Shown here in pieces: positions 1 through 7,481 of a DNA stretch of 11,871 nt. Positions within the stretch are counted from its first letter, which is position 1, and every line of letters starts with the position of its first letter. The translations under genes and the position numbers were made by a program. Below the pieces are notes generated by a model that did no database searches, was not told the DNA's origin, and was given only the letters and a program-made list of their open reading frames with translations. Origin of the DNA: Candidatus Symbiothrix sp. (GTDB lineage Bacteria > Bacteroidota > Bacteroidia > Bacteroidales > Azobacteroidaceae); NCBI GenBank assembly GCA_031270525.1, contig JAISXN010000016.1:1-11871 (forward strand), given 5' to 3'.

Positions 1-338
1 CCAATCGTTCCAAGCCAAACGGTGGTAATCAGCATCAGAATGATATAAACGTTGTTCAGCCGGGCCAATAACAAAACCGGAACGAGAATCGCAATGATGA
101 TGATGACGCCGCCCATAGTTGGCGTACCTGTTTTTTTCATTTGACCTTCCAGTCCCAGACTGCGGACGGTCTCGCCGATTTGCATCAGTTGAAGTCTTTC
201 GATGATTCTTCGCCCGATGATTGTGGAAATCACCAAAGAGAAAATCAAGGCCATTGCCGAACGGAAGGAGATATAGTGGAATATTCCGGCGCCGGGGAAA
301 TCTAATTTATTGAGGTAATCGAATAAATAGTATAGCAT
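1..338 (-). CDS. mraY: MraY, phospho-N-acetylmuramoyl-pentapeptide transferase (N-terminal part, cut by window edge)
   Basis: MraY is the integral membrane enzyme that transfers phospho-MurNAc-pentapeptide from UDP to undecaprenyl phosphate, making lipid I. The 112 codons present start at the ATG read from 338 and run off the window edge. The N-terminus ([20 protein letters not shown]) is typical of Bacteroidetes MraY. A first membrane helix lies at about residues 25-42, and the family motif GTPTMGG at residues 71-77. Two further hydrophobic segments follow at about 78-93 and 95-112. The start has no Shine-Dalgarno sequence, only AT-rich sequence. It lies 5 nt after the stop of the DUF4435 gene, so its translation probably depends on ribosomes or transcripts arriving from upstream. 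It is normally preceded directly by murE, but here two foreign-looking genes intervene. Identification is secure; completeness cannot be judged. Confidence 0.96.
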   Translation of the reverse strand, partial: MLYYLFDYLNKLDFPGAGIFHYISFRSAMALIFSLVISTIIGRRIIERLQLMQIGETVRSLGLEGQMKKTGTPTMGGVIIIIAILVPVLLLARLNNVYIILMLITTVWLGTI

Positions 339-343
339 ATTAA

Positions 344-1198
344 TTAGTTTGCGTGTAATTGTTTGTATTTTACGGTATCTGCTTTTATTTTATTAATTTC
401 AAGATATCTGTCAAAATGTATATCTTTGATCGGACTACACTTTTTATTTATCTCTCTGCATAATTGATTCAATATTGTTTCAATCATTTTATCAACATCA
501 TGTCCTCTAAAATAGAGATAAGCATTTTTACTATTTAGACCTAATTTGCTGCATTTTCTCCTCGTCTTTCTCACTTCCTTTATTTCATAAGGATTAACAA
601 TATTTTCTATTTGCTTTTTTAGATTCTTAATTATTTCTCCTTCATTTAAATTGCTTACTCCAATATATGGCTTAAATTTAGATAAAGGGAATAAGCCATC
701 TTTTTTAGTCTCCGAAATAAGGCTAAAAATAAACCAATGATATAGTGTTTTCGAATATTTTTTCAGAAAAGAATGCGGATTAAAACACTTATATCCTGAA
801 CTATCAAAAACGTTTTCAAGATTTTTAAAATAACAATAATGGTTCTCAATAGAGTGGGTGTAAGTTTGAAAAACAAAATGTTCCACATCTTTATTTGTTT
901 CTTGTAATAATAAACGATAATCGCTATCAATACAAATAAAAAAATCTTTGGACAAACATTCCGATTCAAAATATTTTAGACATGCCGTACAGCCGGTAAT
1001 GGTATCTCCCTTGGGAGTTTTCGTGGAATAAATATAATCAAATGGATATTCAGGGATAAAATATTTAAATATTTTATCCCAAAAGACACTATCGTCATAA
1101 GATTCGACAAGTACCATAGCGATACAATCGTGCATTTTGGCTTCACCTGCATAATGTACCGCTAAGGCTTGATAATATTTTTTATCATCTTCGCTCAT
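344..1198 (-). CDS. DUF4435 protein with Toprim-like motifs, probable nuclease effector of a PARIS-like pair (AriB-like)
   Basis: This 284-residue soluble protein has no signal peptide or membrane helix. It looks like the DUF4435 family, whose members include AriB, the Toprim-fold nuclease of the PARIS anti-phage system. Visible hallmarks are a hydrophobic strand ending in a conserved acid (AMVLVES, E32) followed by a DDSVFW helix start, and a strand ending in ICIDSDYR (D91 and D93). HSIENHYC (E118, N119) and a late YFRGHDV segment at about 229-235 follow. A basic patch (KEVRKTRRK, 207-215) could bind nucleic acid. The start at 1198 overlaps the end of the upstream ATPase gene by 14 nt, so the two are probably translationally coupled. 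Base composition is very AT-rich: by hand count 13 of 60 bases at 601-660 are G or C. Family assignment is fairly sure. The nuclease and defence role is inferred from the family and the ATPase partner. Confidence 0.8.
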   Translation of the reverse strand: MSEDDKKYYQALAVHYAGEAKMHDCIAMVLVESYDDSVFWDKIFKYFIPEYPFDYIYSTKTPKGDTITGCTACLKYFESECLSKDFFICIDSDYRLLLQETNKDVEHFVFQTYTHSIENHYCYFKNLENVFDSSGYKCFNPHSFLKKYSKTLYHWFIFSLISETKKDGLFPLSKFKPYIGVSNLNEGEIIKNLKKQIENIVNPYEIKEVRKTRRKCSKLGLNSKNAYLYFRGHDVDKMIETILNQLCREINKKCSPIKDIHFDRYLEINKIKADTVKYKQLHAN

Positions 1199-2027
1199 AA
1201 TTTTGAATCAAATCTTTGACAAAAAACAGTTTACTACCCCAACCTTTCCCAAAAATAGACGGTGAATGAGTAGCTATGATCAATTGGCAATTAGGATTCA
1301 TTTGCTGAATCACATCAATCAATCGCTGTTGCCAGCCGATATGCAGCGAGATTTCCGGCTCGTCCATCAGTAAAATATACTGTTTTTTTTCCATCAAAAA
1401 AACGGTGAAAAGAATCAGTAATATTTGCTTTTCGCCGGACGATAATTGTTCCAGCGCAATGACAGATTTATTTTGGTGGAAAATTATCTTATTAAAATTA
1501 TGATCAATATCAATTGTCTTTTTTGTTTCGGCAAAAAAGACATTGATTGAATCAAAAAAATTATCAATTCTTTGATTAATTGTAGAGGCTAATTTGGGAG
1601 AATGTGTCGCCTTTAAGCGATAATTAATGAAAGAATTTTGATTCTCCTTCCCTGTCGTATAAAGAATCTGTTGTAATTCTTTATCAAGAGGTGTTTCACT
1701 CTGGGTGATTTTTGTTTTATCTCTCAATGGAACATCAAAAGTTGTTATATATTCGTAATTCGGCTGAATAGAAATGTTCTTTTGCGGTTTTAAATTATCA
1801 TACGACAAAAGACTATTATCCGTCAAATGAATTTCAACATCCATTTTCCAATCTCGAATATAGGAATATTTTTTTGACAATAAAGCATTTATTGTTCTTA
1901 AAATCGTACTTTTACCTATTCCATTAGTGCCAACAAGAATATTGACGTCCGGATTCAAATCCCATTTCAAATCATACTGATGAAACAGCCCTTTAATTTC
2001 TATTCTTTTAATTAAATTCGTATTCAT
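1185..2027 (-). CDS. Compact ABC/AAA-type ATPase, partner of the DUF4435 protein (AriA-like)
   Basis: This 280-residue cytoplasmic ATPase belongs to the SMC/ABC-like (AAA_15/AAA_21, OLD-type) group. All core motifs are present and in order: Walker A GTNGIGKST at 33-41, ABC signature LSSGEKQ at 195-201, Walker B ILLMDEPE at 218-225 (catalytic E223), D-loop SLH at 227-229 and switch histidine in ATHSP at 252-256. The roughly 150-residue insert between Walker A and the signature has no obvious long coiled coil. The protein ends soon after the switch histidine, so it is smaller than the PARIS AriA ATPases I remember. It starts 11 nt after murE with a clear AAGGTG ribosome binding site. In PARIS the ATPase senses phage anti-restriction proteins and holds the Toprim effector inactive; applying that here is inference. 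Alternatives are another ATPase plus Toprim defence module or a split OLD-type system. Confidence 0.82.
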   Translation of the reverse strand: MNTNLIKRIEIKGLFHQYDLKWDLNPDVNILVGTNGIGKSTILRTINALLSKKYSYIRDWKMDVEIHLTDNSLLSYDNLKPQKNISIQPNYEYITTFDVPLRDKTKITQSETPLDKELQQILYTTGKENQNSFINYRLKATHSPKLASTINQRIDNFFDSINVFFAETKKTIDIDHNFNKIIFHQNKSVIALEQLSSGEKQILLILFTVFLMEKKQYILLMDEPEISLHIGWQQRLIDVIQQMNPNCQLIIATHSPSIFGKGWGSKLFFVKDLIQNYERR

Positions 2028-2032
2028 AACTT

Positions 2033-2038
2033 CACCTT
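2033..2038 (-). promoter_or_regulatory. Shine-Dalgarno sequence of the inserted ATPase gene
   Basis: Reading the minus strand, AAGGTG stands 5 nt before the ATG at 2027. Its AGGTG core can pair with CACCT of the usual 16S rRNA 3' end. I looked just upstream of the other starts in the window and saw mostly AT-rich sequence without such a motif, as is common in Bacteroidetes. It supports the chosen start and suggests the inserted pair brings its own translation signal. Function is inferred from sequence only. Confidence 0.6.
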
Positions 2039-3451
2039 TTAAGATTTAAAAATTTCCTGCACAACTTCCCTATCATCAAAATGATACTTCACCCCTTTTA
2101 TTTCCTGATAATCCTCATGCCCTTTCCCTGCAATCAGAATCACATCTCCGGTTTGCGCCAACATGCAAGCGGTGCGAATAGCTTCTTTGCGGTCGGTGAT
2201 TTTTATCGTCTTTTTAATATCATCTTCCGTCAATCCGGCAAACATGTCGCTGATAATGTCTTCAGGTTCTTCAAACCGTGGATTGTCGGACGTGAGAATC
2301 ACACGGTTGCTCAATTTTGCCGATTCTTTTGCCATAATCGGACGTTTGCCTTTGTCACGGTTTCCGCCGCAACCGACTACGGTAATGATGTTTCCACGTC
2401 CGGCCGCTACTTCGTGAATGGCATTCAGCACATTGGTCAGGGCGTCGGGCGTGTGTGCGTAATCGACAATCGCTGTGTAACCTTCGGGCGAACGGAAAGT
2501 CTGAAAGCGTCCCGCAACCGGATGAAGCGTACTGAGCGAAACCAGCACATCATCGGGATTTTGTTCCAGCAACACGGCTGCTCCATAAACTGCCAACAAG
2601 TTGTAAACGTTGAATTTACCTACAAATTGCGTAGCAACTTCCTTATTGTTAATGCTCATCAACGTACCTTCAATATGTGTTTCAATGATTCGCCCTTTGA
2701 AATCGGCCAAAGAAAGAACCGAGTAAGTTTGCTTATTCGCTTTTGTGTTTTGCAACATAAACATACCATTTTTGTCATCCTTGTTAGTCAACGCAAAAGC
2801 ATCGGCCGGCAGGCTGTCGAAAAACGCTTTTTTTGCGTCTCGATAATCTTCAAATGTCGGGTGATAATCCAAATGGTCGCGGGTTAAGTTAGTGAAAATG
2901 CCGCCTTTGAACTGTAAACCGGCAATTCTTTTTTGCACTACGGAATGGGAACTGACTTCCATAAAAGCGTAATCGCAACCGGCTTCGACCATTTGCGCCA
3001 ACAAATTATTCAGTTCGATAGCGTCGGGCGTTGTGTGCGTTGCCGGAACCGCTTTGTCGTTGATATAGTTGCAGACGGTTGATAGTAAACCGACTTTGTA
3101 TCCTAATTTTCGAAACATTGTATATAATAAGGTAGCAATTGTCGTCTTGCCGTTTGTTCCGGTTACACCGATTAATTGAAGTTTTTTTGAAGGCTCGTCG
3201 TTCCAACGTGAGGCAATTTCTCCCAAAGCTTCGGCGCTGTCTTCCACTTTAATATACTGAACATCAGCATGTTGTTTTTCAGGCAAAACCTGACAAACGA
3301 TAGCTTTTGCACCGTTTTCAATGGCTTTTTCGATATAATCGTGCCCATCGGATTGGACGCCTTTGACTGCCACAAACAAATATCCCGGCTGAATTTTGCG
3401 GGAATCGGCGTGGATTCCGGTAACGTCTTCTATTATTTCCATATTTTTCAT
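2039..3451 (-). CDS. murE: MurE, UDP-MurNAc-L-Ala-D-Glu:meso-diaminopimelate ligase
   Basis: MurE is the cytoplasmic Mur ligase that adds the third stem-peptide residue, with ATP, to UDP-MurNAc-L-Ala-D-Glu. The 470 residues show the substrate-binding DSR at 16-18, P-loop GTNGKTT at 98-104 and the carbamylated-lysine region YRDAKK (K207). NPRF within SDNPRFEEP (DNPR at 389-392) and GKGHEDYQ at 442-449 are also present. DNPR is the family marker for meso-diaminopimelate rather than lysine, so the cell wall should be DAP type. The N-terminus is about 11 residues shorter than in E. coli, judged by the DSR position. No upstream start exists before the ftsI stop, which lies 5 nt away. In a normal dcw cluster mraY follows; here the ATPase gene follows after 11 nt. 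Base composition is clearly higher in GC than the inserted pair (33 of 60 at 2461-2520). Confidence 0.97.
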   Translation of the reverse strand: MKNMEIIEDVTGIHADSRKIQPGYLFVAVKGVQSDGHDYIEKAIENGAKAIVCQVLPEKQHADVQYIKVEDSAEALGEIASRWNDEPSKKLQLIGVTGTNGKTTIATLLYTMFRKLGYKVGLLSTVCNYINDKAVPATHTTPDAIELNNLLAQMVEAGCDYAFMEVSSHSVVQKRIAGLQFKGGIFTNLTRDHLDYHPTFEDYRDAKKAFFDSLPADAFALTNKDDKNGMFMLQNTKANKQTYSVLSLADFKGRIIETHIEGTLMSINNKEVATQFVGKFNVYNLLAVYGAAVLLEQNPDDVLVSLSTLHPVAGRFQTFRSPEGYTAIVDYAHTPDALTNVLNAIHEVAAGRGNIITVVGCGGNRDKGKRPIMAKESAKLSNRVILTSDNPRFEEPEDIISDMFAGLTEDDIKKTIKITDRKEAIRTACMLAQTGDVILIAGKGHEDYQEIKGVKYHFDDREVVQEIFKS

Positions 3452-3456
3452 GTTTT

Positions 3457-5601
3457 TTATTTCAACTGTATAAGAACTGTCCGACCTCTTTCTATTCTGC
3501 TTCTCGCCGCAACAGATTGAGCAACTACCGTCCCCTGTCCCGTCAAGCTAGCCCGCAATCCGGCGCATTCCAACGCATACACGGCATCTTTAGCACCCAT
3601 TCCCACTACATTCGGCACTAAATTATCCGGCATTTGCCGGTCGCTGAGAAGTACACGGTCATCCGTTGAGAGGGCGCTCATCCATTTGTCTTTCCGGTTG
3701 TCGGTATATTTTACGTCTAACTTCTTCAACGCATATTCCGAATTTTCCGACAATCCGCTTTTCACTCGCGGCGTTTTGGATATAACTGTATCGTTATAAG
3801 CTGTCAATAGGTGACTTGTAGCAATACTCCGCACAAAAACTTCTTCGGCAATCCGTTTGAAAACCCTTCCGCTCATGTAGCCGCCCGAAGCATTGCCGTT
3901 GCGAGGTTTCCGAATGACGACGATGCAGGAATACTGCGGATCATTCGAAGGAAAATAACCGCAAAAAGATACTTGGTGACTTAATCCGCCGGCTTTGTAG
4001 CCGGCAGCGCCCTGTGAGAGTTGGGCTGTTCCGGTTTTCCCTGAAATCCTGACTAAATCCGACCGAGCCGGTTTCCCTGTTCCCTTCGGGTGATTGACTA
4101 CGCTGTCCAGCATCTCCCGGATGTGTTGTAAGGCCAAGTCGGAACAAATATGCTCTTTGAGTACGACCTTTTCTTTTTTCTCTTTTACGCGGTCGTCTTC
4201 TTTGATTTCTTTCACAAAAATCGGTTTCACCATCGTTCCGTTATTGGCGATAGCATTGAAAAAAGTCAAAGTGTAAATCGGTGGAATCTGCGTTTCATAT
4301 CCGAAAGACATCCAAGGTAAAGTCGTTTTGTACCAGGTATTCGGCGAAATTTCCGGATGCCTGATGCGTGCAATCCCATATCCCGGAATGTCTAAATGCA
4401 AATCCTGATTGAAGCCCAGACGATAGAGTCCGTCCACATATTTGCCGGGATTATCTCCGTAAGACTTTAGGATAAGTTTTGCAACGCCGATATTCGAGGA
4501 AAACCAAATGGATTTTGCGGCGTTTATCATTCCGTAACCGCCACGATTGGCGTTGTGGTCGCGTAAAGTCGAACCGGCATATTCGAAAACGCCGTTGTTG
4601 ACGTCGACCGGATCGCTCGGCCGGACGAGACCATCATCTAAAGCCACCATCATCGAAGCTACTTTGAACGTCGAACCCGGTTCACTCAAGTCCGACACGG
4701 CATAATTTTTCGTTTCGCCCCACACGCCTTCGCGAATACGTCCCATATTGGTAATTGCTTTTATTTCACCGGTTTTTACTTCCATAAGCACCGCTGTTCC
4801 CGATTCGGCGTCTAATTCTTTCAGTTTTTCCAACAATGCTTTTTCAGTAATATCCTGCATATTGATGTCAATCGTAGAAATAATATCGCAGCCCGGAACC
4901 GGACTTATATCTGTTACCTGGATACTGCGTCCCTGAATACGCTGGCGGGTTCCTACGCCCGGCCGGCCGGCCAAAAGGGAATCGTAAGCCAGTTCCAAAC
5001 CGTTTTTACCGCCTTTGTCAAATTCTCCGTAAATATCGCCAATGGTTCGCGAAGCCAAACTACCGTATGGTTTTGTCCTTTTTACAAGACTTCGCGCATA
5101 AAGTCCGGATTTGTTTTGTCCCTTCCGGAAATACGGCATTTTCCGGATAGCTTTCATTTGTAAGTAATTAACTTCACCTATATCTAAACGGTATTCTCTG
5201 TTTCTCGGCGAGCGTAGTCTCCATCCTTTCATGATATGCGCTTCGAAAGCTGCCGCCGATTTGCCGGGAAACATCTTGTTTAACTCCACTGACAGCGGCT
5301 TGATATATTTCCGTAAAGTATCTTCTTTCACGCCTTCCGCCCAAAAATCCAGGTAAAGCCGGTAACGAAACTCCGAAGTAGCCATCAATTCCTTATTACT
5401 GGAATAAATATTTCCACGTGTAGCCTGAATGGGAATCCCCGATTGAATCGTTTTATTGCCGAGTTCCCGCCAAAAATCCCCCTCAATAAACGATACTTTG
5501 ATTGCCTGTACGACAATCGCAATGATTACCGCACCGAAAATCAGGGCTATAAGGAAATAATTCCTTTGAATTTTTTTGTTATTGCCAGAACTTTTTACCA
5601 T
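3457..5601 (-). CDS. ftsI: FtsI-type penicillin-binding protein (septal transpeptidase) with C-terminal PASTA domain
   Basis: This class B penicillin-binding protein cross-links septal peptidoglycan and acts outside the inner membrane, partnered with FtsW. The 714 residues hold a short basic cytoplasmic tail and one membrane anchor at about 14-36. A PBP dimerisation domain follows from about 55 to 235, with RGNIYSSN at 62-69. The transpeptidase domain carries the active-site STFK at 310-313 (catalytic S310), SSN at 368-370 and KTGT at 522-525. A single PASTA domain occupies about 658-714, as in FtsI/PBP2x-like proteins of Bacteroidetes. A TTG one codon upstream of the ATG would add only one residue, so I use the ATG at 5601. 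It is 10 nt after the FtsL-like gene and 5 nt before murE, matching the standard dcw order. All catalytic motifs are intact, so it should be active. Confidence 0.96.
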   Translation of the reverse strand: MVKSSGNNKKIQRNYFLIALIFGAVIIAIVVQAIKVSFIEGDFWRELGNKTIQSGIPIQATRGNIYSSNKELMATSEFRYRLYLDFWAEGVKEDTLRKYIKPLSVELNKMFPGKSAAAFEAHIMKGWRLRSPRNREYRLDIGEVNYLQMKAIRKMPYFRKGQNKSGLYARSLVKRTKPYGSLASRTIGDIYGEFDKGGKNGLELAYDSLLAGRPGVGTRQRIQGRSIQVTDISPVPGCDIISTIDINMQDITEKALLEKLKELDAESGTAVLMEVKTGEIKAITNMGRIREGVWGETKNYAVSDLSEPGSTFKVASMMVALDDGLVRPSDPVDVNNGVFEYAGSTLRDHNANRGGYGMINAAKSIWFSSNIGVAKLILKSYGDNPGKYVDGLYRLGFNQDLHLDIPGYGIARIRHPEISPNTWYKTTLPWMSFGYETQIPPIYTLTFFNAIANNGTMVKPIFVKEIKEDDRVKEKKEKVVLKEHICSDLALQHIREMLDSVVNHPKGTGKPARSDLVRISGKTGTAQLSQGAAGYKAGGLSHQVSFCGYFPSNDPQYSCIVVIRKPRNGNASGGYMSGRVFKRIAEEVFVRSIATSHLLTAYNDTVISKTPRVKSGLSENSEYALKKLDVKYTDNRKDKWMSALSTDDRVLLSDRQMPDNLVPNVVGMGAKDAVYALECAGLRASLTGQGTVVAQSVAARSRIERGRTVLIQLK

Positions 5602-5611
5602 CAATTTCTAT

Positions 5612-5950
5612 TTATTGAATTTTATATACAGACGCTTTCGAAGACCTCAATCCAACGCCTTTCGTTGCCAGCATTTCTTCTATCTGCGACTGACGGCTGT
5701 TAGATGTTAATTCGGTCGATATAATCAGATTTTCATATTTTGCGTCCTGTAATTTTGTCTTTAAATTTTCTATTTCCGTCAATTTTTTCATACAGGAATA
5801 TCTGTTACTGATGAAAATAATAATCAGGAAAACTATCAGAATCAAGAGTTTGGATTGTCTTATTACGAAATCCTCGGTCAGAAATCCGCCACCCAAAATA
5901 TGCGAAAGCGAATTTTTCTTTTTTTTCTTTGTATTTTTTGATTCAGCCAT
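5612..5950 (-). CDS. FtsL-like cell division protein
   Basis: This small single-pass membrane protein of 112 residues is the probable FtsL, which with FtsB-type partners links FtsI/FtsW to the divisome. A lysine-rich cytoplasmic N-terminus (KKKKKN at about 8-13) precedes one hydrophobic helix at about 35-49. A heptad-like, charged segment suited to a coiled coil follows at about 54-95. Sequence similarity in this family is low, so the call relies on size, topology and position between rsmH (14 nt gap) and ftsI (10 nt gap), exactly where FtsL lies in dcw clusters. The C-terminal stretch MLATKGVGLRSSKASVYKI is of the kind seen in Bacteroidetes FtsL-like proteins. I am fairly sure of the role and less sure of the precise family. 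Confidence 0.85.
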   Translation of the reverse strand: MAESKNTKKKKKNSLSHILGGGFLTEDFVIRQSKLLILIVFLIIIFISNRYSCMKKLTEIENLKTKLQDAKYENLIISTELTSNSRQSQIEEMLATKGVGLRSSKASVYKIQ

Positions 5951-5964
5951 TTTCGGTATAAGAT

Positions 5965-6876
5965 TTATATTTTTTCGACAATTCTTAATTTTGCGCTCCG
6001 CGAACGCGGATTTTTTTCTGTTTCCTCTATTCCTGGAACAATTACTTTGTTGTTAATCAGCCGGAAAGGAGTCAGTACGTTTCCGTAAAAATCCTTTTTA
6101 ACCGCTCCCTCAAAATCGCCGGTCTTGAAAAAATTCTTTACCAAACGGTCTTCCAAAGAATGGTAAGTAATTACAACCAAACGTCCGCCGGACTTCAATA
6201 GCTCGGCAGCCTGCCGCAACATTTCTTTTAAGGCCTCCAATTCTTCATTCACTTCGATGCGCAATGCCTGAAAAGCCTGAGCCAGTTGTTTTTTTTCTTT
6301 TTCGCGGCTGAAAAACGGTTTCAGAACATCTAAAAAGTTACGGACTGTCCGGATTTTCTGCGTTTCCCTCGTACGGACAATGGCTTTGGCAATCGCCCGC
6401 GAATTTTTCAGTTCGCCGTAATGGTAAAAAACATCGGCTAAGGTTTTTTCCGGATAGGTATTCAAAATATCCGCCGCCGTTTTACCGGCTTGTTTGTTCA
6501 TCCGCATATCCAAATCGCTGTCGAAACGGAAAGAAAAACCCCGCGTTTCATCATCAAAATGATGCCATGAAACGCCTAAATCGGCCAGCAGACCGTCGAT
6601 TTTTTCCACATCATTCCAATCCATGAAATTGGAAAGATAACGAAAATTACTCCTGATGAAAGTAAATTGTTTGTTGGAAAACAAGTTTTTTTCAGCGTCC
6701 TTATCCTGGTCAAAACCGTAGAGATAACCTTCTTCATTCAACCGCTTCAGAATCTCCTGCGAATGTCCGCCGCCGCCGAAAGTTACATCCACATAAATTC
6801 CGTCCGGATGAATATTCAGTCCTTCGATACTTTCGTTCAGAAGTACAGGTATGTGATATGTTGCCGTTTCATTCAT
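5965..6876 (-). CDS. rsmH: RsmH (MraW), 16S rRNA N4-methylcytidine-1402 methyltransferase
   Basis: RsmH is an S-adenosylmethionine-dependent methyltransferase that modifies C1402 (E. coli numbering) in the decoding centre of 16S rRNA. The 303 residues have the family landmarks: YHIPVLL at 7-13, the SAM-binding DVTFGGGGHS at 30-39, and GFDQD at 54-58. GLLADLGVS at 95-103, RGFSFR and the DLDMRM motif at 121-126, and FQALRIEVNEEL in the middle follow. YHSLEDRLVKNFF and the NPRSRSAKLR signature lie near the C-terminus. The start overlaps the mraZ stop by 4 nt (ATGA), so the pair is translationally coupled. This is the usual second gene of the dcw cluster. Length and motifs are normal. Confidence 0.97.
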   Translation of the reverse strand: MNETATYHIPVLLNESIEGLNIHPDGIYVDVTFGGGGHSQEILKRLNEEGYLYGFDQDKDAEKNLFSNKQFTFIRSNFRYLSNFMDWNDVEKIDGLLADLGVSWHHFDDETRGFSFRFDSDLDMRMNKQAGKTAADILNTYPEKTLADVFYHYGELKNSRAIAKAIVRTRETQKIRTVRNFLDVLKPFFSREKEKKQLAQAFQALRIEVNEELEALKEMLRQAAELLKSGGRLVVITYHSLEDRLVKNFFKTGDFEGAVKKDFYGNVLTPFRLINNKVIVPGIEETEKNPRSRSAKLRIVEKI

Positions 6877-7322
6877 TTAGAACCCAAATATTTTTTAACG
6901 TTTTCCTTAAATGTTGCCGGATTGAAAGTCGCTTTTTCCAAAACCTCCTTATTCCATATTTCAATGGTATAGTCCAAACCAACAAAACGCACATCGTTTG
7001 CGATTTTAACTAATTGTAAGTATTTTTTAGGAATCAGGATTCTTCCGTTGGTGTCCATTTCCAGAATTTCGGCTTCCAGCGAAAATTGCCGGAAGACCTG
7101 TTGTTCTTCTTCGTCCCATTTATTCAATTTCATCCGGAGTTCACACAATTCGTTGTTCCATACGCTTGCCGGATACAAAACCAGGCAATCCTGAAAAACA
7201 TCCTTGCGCAAGACAAGATGCGTCTCCCCCACTGTTTGCAGGATTTTACGAAATATGGCCGGTACGAAAACACGCCCTTTTACATCCGTTTTTGCATCAA
7301 TATTGCCGATGAATCGCTCCAT
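6873..7322 (-). CDS. mraZ: MraZ, transcriptional regulator of the dcw cluster
   Basis: MraZ is a DNA-binding protein that in characterised bacteria binds short repeats just upstream of its own operon and tunes dcw expression. The 149 residues contain two copies of the AbrB/SpoVT-like swapped-hairpin motif: DVKGRVFVP at 13-21 and DTNGRILIP at 90-98, each followed by a basic or aromatic segment. This two-fold repeat is diagnostic of MraZ. It is the first gene of the dcw cluster here, downstream of the 310-nt intergenic region that carries a candidate MraZ operator about 45-60 nt before its start. The ATG at 7322 follows AT-rich sequence without a Shine-Dalgarno sequence. The stop overlaps the rsmH start by 4 nt. 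Nothing is missing. Confidence 0.96.
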   Translation of the reverse strand: MERFIGNIDAKTDVKGRVFVPAIFRKILQTVGETHLVLRKDVFQDCLVLYPASVWNNELCELRMKLNKWDEEEQQVFRQFSLEAEILEMDTNGRILIPKKYLQLVKIANDVRFVGLDYTIEIWNKEVLEKATFNPATFKENVKKYLGSK

Positions 7323-7359
7323 TTATAAAATTAAATGTTTATTTCACAGCGTAAAAGTA

Positions 7360-7367
7360 CAAAATTC
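7360..7367 (-). promoter_or_regulatory. Possible -7 promoter element for mraZ (weak)
   Basis: The minus strand reads GAATTTTG here, one mismatch from the Bacteroidetes -7 consensus TAnnTTTG. It would place the transcript start about 30 nt before the mraZ ATG, and it overlaps the candidate MraZ operator, which would suit repression. No good -33 TTTG lies about 19-21 bp upstream. A perfect TAATTTTG also occurs on the same strand at 7558-7551, likewise without a good -33 element. Either may be chance in such AT-rich DNA. Confidence 0.2.
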
Positions 7368-7381
7368 TCCACTTTCCCCCA
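7367..7381 (-). promoter_or_regulatory. Candidate MraZ operator (two TGGRG repeats, 10-bp period)
   Basis: On the minus strand the sequence reads TGGGG, five bases, TGGAG, with the first T at 7381 and the second at 7371. A weaker third copy (TGTAC) is in phase at 7361. MraZ of E. coli is known to bind TGGGN repeats separated by 5 bp, and MraZ sites in Mollicutes contain AAAGTG-type repeats; AAAGTGG also occurs here. The position 45-60 nt upstream of the mraZ start fits autoregulation. The operator call is inference from motif and position. Confidence 0.5.
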
Positions 7382-7409
7382 CTATATTTTTATTATTTTT
7401 TATAAAAAG

Positions 7410-7430
7410 TTATCAACAGGGTTATCAACG
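7410..7430 (+). repeat. Tandem TTATCAAC motifs, similar to DnaA boxes
   Basis: TTATCAACA at 7410-7418 and TTATCAACG at 7422-7430 stand in the same orientation 12 bp apart. An additional TTATCAACA lies at 7516-7524. Each copy TTATCAACA differs from the classic DnaA box TTATCCACA at one base, the sixth. They could be weak DnaA sites linking dcw expression to replication, sites for another regulator, or chance. The repetition is seen directly; any binding role is speculation. Confidence 0.35.
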
Positions 7431-7481
7431 AATTATTATTTTTTAAAATACTGATAAAAAAGGGATTATTTTTCTATTAAC

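Noticed and set aside
339..343. Flanking direct repeats or a target-site duplication at the cassette ends
   Set aside because: I compared the sequence around 339-346 with that around 2028-2041 and found no convincing shared repeat beyond short AT-rich words.
2081..2887. Plus-strand open frame of 268 codons opposite murE
   Set aside because: It lies wholly antisense to a well-supported murE and has no recognisable domain; long antisense frames are common opposite GC-richer genes.
5602..5604. TTG start one codon upstream of the ftsI ATG
   Set aside because: ATG immediately follows and is the more usual start; it changes one residue only.
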